NCBI RefSeq assembly: GCF_041260155.1
Contig: NC_091932.1
Coordinates: 23,716,746 to 23,780,745 of the forward strand
Length of the DNA stretch: 64,000 nt
Direction: 5' to 3'
Origin: Ptychodera flava
Lineage: Eukaryota > Hemichordata > Enteropneusta > Ptychoderidae
A model generated the notes under the pieces. It saw only the letters and a program-made list of their open reading frames with translations. It had not been told where the DNA came from and did not search any database. A program made the position numbers and the translations under genes. The first letter of the stretch is position 1. Each line of letters opens with the position of its first letter. Of this stretch, positions 55,622 to 64,000 are shown piece by piece.

Positions 55622-56792
55622 ATAATAATACGACAGAACCCCATGACCGTTGAGTGCAAGCGCGCCGTACTAGCGGTATTTGCACGAGTGCTGCGTGTAT
55701 TCGGCGGCACCGCAGCACTCGTGCAAATACCGCCAGTACGGCGCGCGTGCAGTCACCGGCCATGGGGTTCTGTTATTATTACATATGTTCTGTCTTTTAT
55801 TTGCATCATTTATCGAGAGGATCAACGATAGTCGTGCGTATTACTTATGTGTCAAAGCTTCAGGGCGACCCTGCGGAGTATATATAACATTGACATCACT
55901 GTAATGAGGAATCGAACAGCTTTCACTTTTCATTGGTCAACGCCGCCACACCCTCTATTTTGATTGGCTAAACTATTGTTTACTTGTTTATCAAGGATTA
56001 GGAACGTCGGAGGGCTGGAACTCTGCTCGCGATCGCTAACACGTACACATACGTAGCAACATGCCATAGATAGCCAAACGAAGAGAACTTTGAAGAGAAC
56101 TTTGAGCTCGAATTCTTCTAAATGATCGATACAAATAACAGTTTGAAGATTTTTACGGGAAATTTAAGAGTAAGATACGGCAAACGTAACTTGTCGAACG
56201 ATCAAATTTCAGTGTTTACCGTGGCACACAAGCGCTCACTGTTTATCAATAGCATGTAAGGACACACAAGCACAGAATAAACTGCATGCAAAAGTGACAT
56301 TCTTTTGTAAACAGGGAATGTCCGGTGAGAAAACTACTGGCAAAAACGTCTCTGAAAATGTTAACTGTTTAATTGGCTCTGCTGCGCCCGCAGTTACGTG
56401 TGTTTCGATGTATGACTGTGATGGCCGCCGTGGTACGGCGGCCACCGTGCATTCATGGAGCTAGAAACGGACGTCGCCTGTTGTCAATGTTTTTGCTTCG
56501 TTGACAAACAAACTGCTCTTCCGGATACTAAAAATCATCCTTACACTATAATAAGTACATGCAATTTTCTTTGTCGTAGTTTTTAATCGGTAATGTCATG
56601 CATTTAGCTATAACGAGCATCGAACAAAAGTGAAATGAAATCTTGTAGCCGACATTTTTTGTGTTTACAAACAAAAATAGTTCCGGGTCAAAATTGGTAA
56701 ATACTCATTAACATATTGTTTTTGGTATTGCACTGCAGTGCAAATACCGGTAGTACGCGCGCGCTTCGATGCCAGTAAACTGTGGTACATAT
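55622..56792. mobile_element. Fold-back-ended element
   Basis: The left end is a 139-bp hairpin (55634-55772): CAGAACCCCATGACCGTTGA and GGTATTTGCACGAGTGCTGC pair with a 62-bp opposing arm. The right end (56715-56790) repeats the pattern in decayed form, with GGTATTGCACTGCAGTGCAA and 'acatatgtaataataata'. The ~900 bp between holds no recognised gene. Confidence 0.5.
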
Positions 56793-58010
56793 GTAATAAT
56801 AATAGTTTATTGCGTTCAAAAGCCTAAGTCTACATACAAGTTTCGGAAAAAACATCATACAGGGCCTATACAATAATTTGAAGTCATACATCAATGTGGC
56901 TATACACTATTCAACATATACTGTCTTCCTCTTGGAAAAAGCTTTGAAAATAAATTTACAGAGATTAAGTAAAGTTTTCGACTGTTTTGTTGCACAAGTC
57001 TTGTGAATCTAAGAATATTCGCTTCTGTCTGAAAATACACTAGTAAGTTTACCTGTCTGGGTTCTCTATAAAACGGATATACTAAAAGAAAACGGAACCA
57101 ATTCCCAACTTCCCTAAGATTACATAGTGTACAAAGTCTGTCTGTTAAGTCAATATCGTTTTTTTTCCTCCTCTTCAGTATCTTATGGCATATTTCCACA
57201 ACGAAACGTGCAAAAGCTTGAATGTATTAAATATTACAGTATAACAGTCCAGGGAAAAGTATTTTTCTTGTTCTAGTAAAGTTTTGAAATAAGCGTATAG
57301 CCAGTGAAGGGTATTTTTCTTGTTCTAGTAAAGTTTTGAAATAAGCACTGGTACGAACTTTTCATTTTTGAGTTATTCTAAATTGCCATCGTTGTTTACA
57401 CACATCTGACACTCATGACACGAATTCCAACAAAAACTTATTTTATTACCAATCTCCTGGAATATCCAGGCATACCCAAAGCCATAGCATAATAAAAACA
57501 TTTTTCAGGGACGTTGCCCAGGTGTGCCTGCCCATACTATTCAATCTACAAAACATTAAGTATGCTTGTATTGGTATTCTGTCATCTGGCATTTCAAGTA
57601 CTTTGAGCCGGTATTTTACACAGCGTTTTATTGTTAAAACCAAAATAGGCAAACGTCCACTTTCACAAAGGACTGCCTCACTAGTTGTGTTACGTGGAAC
57701 ACACATTTATCTTATACACCATCTTCTCTGTTTGTTTTCACGACAGTCATAAACCTGATATCCCCAAACCTTAGCACCGTAACACAAAATTGGTTTAATA
57801 ATAGCATCGAAAAGTTTAAAAATGACATTTCTTAGGAAAATTCCCAATTCTATGAGACGCTGTCATGATAACATTAATGGCATTACTGGCTTGGTCTGCT
57901 AAATTTGCGACTGCCTTAGACCAAAATTTTTTGAAAATAACAGTAAATCTAGGTACTAACATCTCCCTTGCAAACCAAGAGACATTAGCTTTTACAACAA
58001 TATATGTGCT
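56793..58010 (-). mobile_element. LINE 3' half, broken
   Basis: On the minus strand: FDAIIKPILCYGAKVWGYQV (about 57745-57810), then SGRLPILVLTIKRCVKYRLK and AYLMFCRLNSMGRHTWAT (57500-57660), then DLTDRLCTLCN with LVQQNSRKLYLISVNLFSKL (56930-57150), and the ATT-type 3' tail. This is the post-RT part of a CR1/L2-like ORF2, the longest copy of the family at 17.1 and 28.1 kb. Stops and shifts interrupt it. The 5' side ends at an ATGT microsatellite. Confidence 0.75.
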
Positions 58011-58038
58011 TTCATATTACAATAAAAATAAAGATAGT

Positions 58039-58189
58039 ATGTATGTATGTATGTATGTATGTATGTATGTATGTATGTATGTATGTATGTATGTATGTAT
58101 GTATGTATGTATGTATGTATGTATGTATGTATGTATGTATGTATGTATGTATGTATGTATGTATGTATGTATGTATGTATGTATGTATG

Positions 58190-58218
<29 letters not shown>
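58039..58218. repeat. (ATGT)n
   Basis: About 45 perfect tetranucleotide copies. Open frames in all directions over it are artefacts. Confidence 0.98.
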
Positions 58219-58221
<3 letters not shown>

Positions 58222-58440
58222 AAACAATGACAACCAAATGTGGCATGTGTAACTGTTGGAAAACAATGGAAGTAACCGCTTACCAAAAGTTCAAACCGAT
58301 CATTCACTATTATCTTGTATTCTGATTCCACAGTTCTAGGCATCTTCATCGTTTCCTGAAACAGCTAGACCTGAACGAAAAAACATTGAATCACCTTTGG
58401 ATGACATCATCAGTGCTGTCCAGTGTGAACTATACTGTAG
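58222..58440. repeat. Distal 3' flank, paralogous to 29940-30190
   Basis: Shares 'tgtggcatgtgtaact', 'catcatcagtgctgtccagt' and 'gttcaaa' with unit 3. It marks the outer boundary of the right-edge unit. Confidence 0.6.
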
Positions 58441-58690
58441 GATTTTATTTTTTAAATGATTTTGGCCATCATCCAAAAGGCGAACCCGATTACAGGATGA
58501 GGTAACCATAACCCACTGACCAATGGAAAAATGAGCAGTAAAGTGCCTTGCTCAAGGGTAAACCGCCGTGTTTAGAGTCTCGAACTTGCCATCCTCTGAC
58601 AGTGGGTTGCTTACCGGATCTCAAACCCAGCATCCTCTAATAGTGAGATGGTACCCTATCAACTGCACCACAGTACCTCACGATAGAAAG
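58441..58690 (-). mobile_element. tRNA-derived SINE
   Basis: On the minus strand: CTGTGGTGCAGTTGATAGGG (A box-like) and GGGTTTGAGATCC (B box-like), followed by a body with CCTTGAGCAAGGCACTTTAC, a motif common in the central domain of fish and invertebrate SINEs. It ends near TCATCCTGTAATCGGGTTCG. Confidence 0.65.
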
Positions 58691-58859
58691 ATGTATGAGT
58701 ATTCTCAGCATTTGGAAAGTTTAAAATGCCTTTTTTGCCATGAGGTTTACTGGAATTGTCACTGTATGTACCTAATGCCGTGTACACTGTATTACATTAT
58801 GTTCATAGAGACCATACGTGACATACTAAACACGCTTCAACCAAGCACACTTGCCACAA

Positions 58860-59290
58860 AGAGATATGAGAGGTTACCAAGGCCTCAATACAAACTTACA
58901 GTTGGCACATCGATAACTAAGACAAATCATAGCTATTGTATTTGCATCCATGCAATCATTGATGGCTGGAGTTGTCGAGTCATATGGATTGAAGTTGGAA
59001 TGACCAACAACAAACAAAGAGATGTAACCAAGTACTGTAACAAATGTTGATGACCCCAAACATTAAGTATGTACCACGAGTCATCAGATTTAATCCAGGT
59101 ACAGAAAACTGTGACATTGCTAGTATACAAATATTTCTGTGGGAACAGCACAGTGATAACTTGGCACATGTTGCTGCCATGTTTGGATCATCATGTCACA
59201 ACCGAAGACTCGAATGGTGGTGGCGTTATCTTGCTGATAATATGAAAATATCTGAAAGATCTGAAAATAGCAGATGTAAGACAGAAAACT
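58860..59290 (+). mobile_element. Integrase-core domain fossil
   Basis: HAIIDGWSCRVIWIEVGMTN and GTENCDIASIQIFLWEQHSD, then RRLEWWWRYLADN, match the integrase-core domain proteins spread through fish and cnidarian genomes (consensus IDGxSRxIxWLE, GTEN, RIEAWW). The element is broken and only this domain is seen. Its parent element class is not settled. Confidence 0.65.
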
Positions 59291-59659
59291 AGTCAAGAAA
59301 CCAGTCTAGATTTCATATATTTCAACCCAGAGACATGTGGATTTAGTAACCAAATTTTGAACTTTTAAAGTATACAACAGTGCATCTTAAGATATGTATA
59401 CAGCATCTACAGAAGACTTATATGTAGACTGTAAGACATTAACCGGTTGAAATTGGTTCTGTTGGTTAAGAACGATCGTGACTTTTTCCGTGTAACACTT
59501 CATAATGCCTAAACATAACGTGGGTTATGTCTCGTATGCGTTAACCAAATCACAATGGCTTTTAAATAAATCTTAATGAACTTTTTTATTAACTACTCGG
59601 AGCAATTATGCTGACCTCAAGTGTATGCAACATCAATGTATGAATTTATCACATTATTA

Positions 59660-59756
59660 TGATCTTCCATATATATATATATATATATAAAATCAGTGAT
59701 TAAAAGATATATATAAATGTATATATATATTATAATCAGTGATTAGTGTGTGTATG

Positions 59757-59815
<59 letters not shown>
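59660..59815. repeat. (TA)n cluster
   Basis: Several TA runs. The last one abuts the left end of the element at 59816, and a matching TA run (61229-61283) abuts its right end. Confidence 0.95.
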
Positions 59816-59822
<7 letters not shown>

Positions 59823-61225
59823 CGCGTTTACGCAAAAATCGTGCGTATTTACGCATTGAAATTGACTCTCTACGCATTTTTTTCATCGTTATGCGTTTTC
59901 TATACGCAAAGGATAACACCGAAAGCACTCCCAACGACTGAGCTTAGCGACAACCAGACGAAATTGTTGCAACACATTTCTGTCAATCACTCATTTTGTG
60001 TGGAAAGTTTCGAATTCTCTGGGCGTTGTCTGAAAAATCGGCATCGTAGTCCACACGTTATCACGTTAGGCACGTTATCATGTCAGCTGTGCCTATGAAT
60101 TACGTTGCTAATTTTCAGGCGAGCGATAGTTTCTGAAAGTGAGTGATTGACAGAAATGTTGCGACAAATTATATAAATGCCAACCGTGCACGATCATCGC
60201 GTCTCGCTGTTCCCAAATTTTGATCAAGCACACATGCAGCATGGCGTCGAAGCAGACAAATCTGTTTAATTTCTTTCAACTTTGCTCTACGAGTCCGTGA
60301 AAAAAAGATTCATCGGTAGAGCTCGTCGGAATCCCGATAAATTTTGAACACTGCAGAAGTGTCTGGTCGTTCAGGCACCAAGTCGTTTCGGCCCAAGTCG
60401 TTTCGGCCTCTCAATTTCCGGTCCCAAGTCACTTCGGCACCGCAACCCAAGACGTTTCGGCATCTGTGTTTCGATTTTTTTTTCAAACTATTTAGTAATT
60501 GACTGATCCGTCATATTCGTAAGCGTGACCTTTGCGTTCTGACCAGTACTTTATGTGCATTTTGTGTGAATTTTGCCGTGCTGTTTCCTCACCGCTTTCA
60601 AACTTTTTCCGTGTCGGCGGCTATTGATATCGATAAACTTGTGTCACAGATTTGAAAATGATATGAAGTTTTTTCTTACGGTCTCTTCCCATGTTCTCAC
60701 AAAGATTAAGCATGTACGTGAATGTTAGTTGACACTATACTTTTTGGTACTTGATTTGTAACATTACGCTCCAGCACTAGTTCCCACAGGTAGCCGTTAT
60801 CAGCGGTGTCGAAACGTCTTGGGTTGCGGTGCCGAAACGACTCGGACTTGGGGCCTGAAATTGGAAGGCCGAAACGTCTTGGGCCGAAACGACTTGGTGC
60901 CGAAACGTCCAGAAACCGTCTGGATAAGCTGCCATAACTCTAACTTTTGGGTTGCCCGATGTGTTGTGACGGTTGCATGTATACCCTTCGCTGTTACGTT
61001 TCAACATTGTTCAAGTTGTTCGTTAAACTGTTTTCATTAAAATAATGTTACATCGTACAATCCGAATATGTAGTGTAGGTTTATTCAACGGCACATTGTA
61101 TTTTGCTGTCAGTTTTTTCATCAATCGAGTGCGGAGTGAAATTACGCACTCAAATCCAGCCATTACGCAATTTTAGCAGACTAATGCGTATGCCGTACGC
61201 GACGAGAAAAAAGTCACCGCGAACA

Positions 61226-61228
<3 letters not shown>
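59816..61228. mobile_element. hAT-like non-autonomous element inserted in TA repeat
   Basis: The ends CAGAGTTCGCGTTTACGC and (complement) CAGTGTTCGCGGTGAC are inverted and of the CAG(N)GTTCG type usual for hAT elements. Subterminal ATTACGCA/TGCGTAAT motifs recur at both sides. TATATATA flanks both ends, compatible with an 8-bp duplication. At 60241 ATGGCGTCGAAGCAGACAAA starts MASKQTNLFNFF, resembling the N-terminus of hAT-derived zinc-finger proteins, but the frame soon ends. A second inverted-repeat element is nested within. Confidence 0.6.
60363..60911. mobile_element. Nested element with CCGAAACG-rich inverted repeats
   Basis: About 110-bp inverted ends are built from repeated CCAAGTCGTTTCGGC units: GGCACCAAGTCGTTTCGGCC on the left, GGCCGAAACGACTTGGTGCC on the right. 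The centre (60475-60800) is unique and non-coding. The target duplication is not clear. Confidence 0.7.
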
Positions 61229-61285
<57 letters not shown>

Positions 61286-61289
61286 TAGT

Positions 61290-62275
61290 ATATAATTCAT
61301 ATAGATATCACTATGATGTAGTAGACTTGCCGAATCATTGCAAGCTTTGACCTATGAACTCTGCATTATTACCACCCTCGTAGCACTTTATAAATTGTGA
61401 ATATTAATCAACTTTTGATGTGCATTGACCCGACCATGATGGATATCGATGCTATCAGTATTATAGTTTTTTTTCTAATCATGCCGTGATGCATGGATGA
61501 ATATTGAAAACGTCATTGTGTACGACTATCACATTGTGATGTGCATTGGATTTGTCATTACATCAATTGACCACATCATATCGAGCATGAAGATCTTTTT
61601 ATTTATTTTTCGATTCGTGGTGATCACTGACCCAAGTATCGTGCCTTTTGTAAATATTTACGTGCATTACCACTTCTTATTTTGGTAAGGGTTAAATCTA
61701 AAGTTCTGTAGTAGCCATAAGTTTCCCTGGCGTGTTTGTGTCCGTAGTGTTATACACAAAGGCGATACCTCTCTCAGGAGCCTGTCTCCTATCACATCAT
61801 GCTGCATGGTCATAGGCTACAGAAGATCAGCAACAGGCAGTTATGGTTTAAGGTGTGTACCTACTTACAGAATGTTAATCGACAGTGCGATTCAATCATA
61901 GAGAACCACCCTAATATTATATTTACATTCGTGTCAGATCGGGAAAAACTGCTTCAAAGATCAACAGTTTGGTCTCTAATGTCTTTGGGCGCCTTCAAAA
62001 AGCTCGTAATTATTTAAGTCATACAAATGGAGAAAGGCAAAGCTTCGTATTTATGCCTATGTTGACGTAAAAATAAATTCCAACAATTTTCGTGTTAATT
62101 CGGCTTAGCCTCTCCTTAAGGCAGATGCGCCTCGAGGACACATTATACAGGCCGGTTTAATTTTCACTGTACTTTCCTGGTCCGCCTACCGCTTGCGTGG
62201 ACTCACGTTCCTCAATCAATACCCGTCAATATTTTGTAAATCATTGCAACTTGCTGCGTGAGGTAAAGAGCGCTT
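61290..62275. other. No recognised gene
   Basis: Spacer with small open frames at 61497-61688 and 61799-62017 (+). Neither has a recognised domain or splice support. Confidence 0.45.
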
Positions 62276-62279
62276 AAAT

Positions 62280-63665
62280 CATAACTAGATTCATTATTCG
62301 GAATCTATTGCGACCAATATAATACCCCTTTAAAATATGTTCACACCTGATACCAATTTTGAATTTTAATAGAGAGTTAATGATATTGGTAAATGTTTCA
62401 AGAAGGGCATCAAGCTGATATGATTAAAGGGATGCATTTTCTTGTCTCGAGTTTGTTTTATTGACGGTATAAAGTTTATTTTCAGTTGTAATTTTCCATC
62501 CAGATAATTTGAGAAGGCATGTTTAATTTGGTAAAAGTATTTGACCTGTGCATTTTTAGGAATCAGAAATGTTGATCAAAAACTCCATCTGTCGCCAATT
62601 AACCTTGCCCTGGCGAATTTTCTTCAAAAAATTGCGGATGTATGTGATTTCAAGATTCCTTTCTATTCAAATGACCCATAGAAATCCTTCACATCTTTGT
62701 AATGTTACCAATTATGTTAAAGTGTATCTGATTTCCCTTTGTTTGTTATATCTATGATGAACACCTATATATCACACTTACCCATTCTACAGGCAAAGAT
62801 ATAGTTTAAAATCAAGTTTCTTTAGTGTCTCAGTGTTTTCAACAGTTCTCTTTCTTGTCTATAAATCTGCTACTTGGAAATGAATCCATAACATGTATGA
62901 GGCATGAATAGAACCTGTCGCTGAAATGTGATGCTTTAACATCAATTTTGGTGAAGCGGCTACACAAAATAAAATACTTTAATGAAGATGTTATAGACTT
63001 GGAGTTAAAGTAAGTTGCATTTTTACTAAATTCAAAGTAAATTTCAAAATTCTTTATAAAAAAGGTGGACTTGACGACCTTGTCACCAGTAGTTTGTGAT
63101 GATGAAGACGTTATTCTCTGTGGCCGATATCATTTAGATAAGTCTATAATAATCTTCAAAGTCATGTTTGCTATTGGTGATTAAATGTGTAAAATTTTAC
63201 TTAGCTTATCAATGGAAAGTTTTTAGAAGACACACCACGTCAGTCCTCAGTGAGCTATCTAGACTTGTATGGTATTTACAGTGATAAGTTAATATTAGAA
63301 ACTTCCAGACATTTAACCTGATGGAACTATAAATACAGGATGGTACAATTGATGACTTAGATTTCGGGATTTTCACTCTAGTGTTGACTTCGAATCTTTC
63401 TCTGTACATTTCAATGGATTTTCGTTCTTTAAAAAGTGATGCTGTTTAAGGAGGTTCAATCAAGCATTTAGCCAGATAGGGACTAATTTTCTCACACGGC
63501 CATGTGTGGCCGACTCAATTCCCTGGAGATTGTTTTAGAGTTGTTTTTTACCGTCCAAGCTAAACTAGGTGGTGATATCTTTGTATTTTTTGTAACTTCT
63601 TATTAAAGTCCCCTAGATTTATCAGTTTTAATTCATTCCTTTTGAAAGAAAAGCGCTGTCTTTAC
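62280..63665 (-). repeat. 3' flank block of the right-edge gene
   Basis: 'aaaatatgttcacac', 'gacttgacgaccttgtcacc' and 'gggattttcactctagtgtt' are shared with other units. It is closest to the remnant at 41.2-44.3 kb. Plus-strand TATAAATA lies at 63328-63335. TTTAAT at 63627-63632 may be the gene's minus-strand ATTAAA signal. Confidence 0.65.
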
Positions 63666-63731
63666 GGTCATTTTGTTTCGTAACACTAGTAGATGTGAAA
63701 TGTCAAAGCCTGCTGAATCAGTAACTTGATT

Positions 63732-64000
63732 CTATTCTTTTATAACCGTAGTGATTTCGTCATCTGCTGGGAAATACAACTGGCTGTTCACCTCGTAGCA
63801 ACTTTCTTTGAAGAACTTCATGAAATCACCAACTACTTCTGCAGGAGCAGTCTTTCTGAAGTCAAGTAGCTGCACAACAAAATCCAGCATCATATTTCCT
63901 TCTTTTGAGTTTTCTTTGAAACACTCGTCCACTTTGTAACTGATCTTTCTGTACTGAGTTTGTATCTTCACATCCGGGATACGACGTTTTAACATTGCGC
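63732..64000 (-). CDS. HNMT-like methyltransferase, gene 5 (last exon, partial)
   Basis: The open frame enters from the right edge and ends at a stop at 63732-63734. It reads AMLKRRIPDVKIQTQYRKIS, DECFKENSKEGNMMLDFVVQ, LLDFRKTAPAEVVGDFMKFF and ADDEITTVIKE. This is the C-terminal ~89 residues of exon 3. TAPAEV replaces TAPPEV. No break is seen in the visible part; the acceptor and exons 1-2 lie outside the window. Its flank groups it with the 44.6-kb remnant, a third subtype of the array. Confidence 0.8.
   Translation of the reverse strand, partial: AMLKRRIPDVKIQTQYRKISYKVDECFKENSKEGNMMLDFVVQLLDFRKTAPAEVVGDFMKFFKESCYEVNSQLYFPADDEITTVIKE

Overview
The window is AT-rich, intron-bearing metazoan DNA, packed with microsatellites, satellite-bearing elements, LINE fragments and fold-back elements. 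The gene family and repeat landscape suggest a marine invertebrate deuterostome (hemichordate, cephalochordate or echinoderm). That placement is inference; nothing in the window fixes the species.

The real genes form a head-to-tail array of histamine N-methyltransferase-like (HNMT-like) class I SAM-dependent methyltransferases, all on the minus strand. Four copies are intact, each with three coding exons of 196, 336 and 350 nt, consensus splice sites and phase-1 introns, giving 293 residues (human HNMT has 292). Their spans are gene 1, 5335-11625; gene 2, 18983-22037; gene 3, 31944-34451; gene 4, 47056-49060. A fifth copy enters from the right edge (63732 onward, last exon only). A decayed first coding exon lies at the left edge (199-388), a decayed last exon at 44594-44651, and at 53.7-55.5 kb a unit keeps only its flanks.

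Each unit repeats the same layout. Read on the minus strand, it has an upstream block with a conserved splice donor (a likely non-coding first exon and promoter), a module of about 150 bp joined to a (TATCA)n array, coding exon 1, an intron rich in CT, exon 2, exon 3 and a conserved 3' flank of about 1 kb. Exons 1 and 3 sort the genes as 1+3 and 2+4. Most of exon 2 sorts them as 1+4 and 2+3, which suggests gene conversion or unequal crossing-over.

The rest is repeats. These include elements with CACGTG-containing terminal inverted repeats and ~155-bp satellite arrays (2.2-3.2, 5.8-7.5, 8.9-10.9, 22.4-23.5 and 26.6-28.1 kb), which recall non-autonomous Helentrons. A 12-copy ~155-bp tandem array lies at 35.5-37.3 kb. 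A 2.5-kb LINE (41.4-44.0 kb) sits inside a remnant unit, with LINE fragments at 17.1, 28.1, 37.6, 40.3 and 56.8-58.0 kb. Several inverted-repeat DNA elements have visible target duplications (52127-53086, 54359-54997, 59816-61228). Genes 1-4 probably encode cytosolic small-molecule methyltransferases whose substrate pocket differs from that of histamine methyltransferase.
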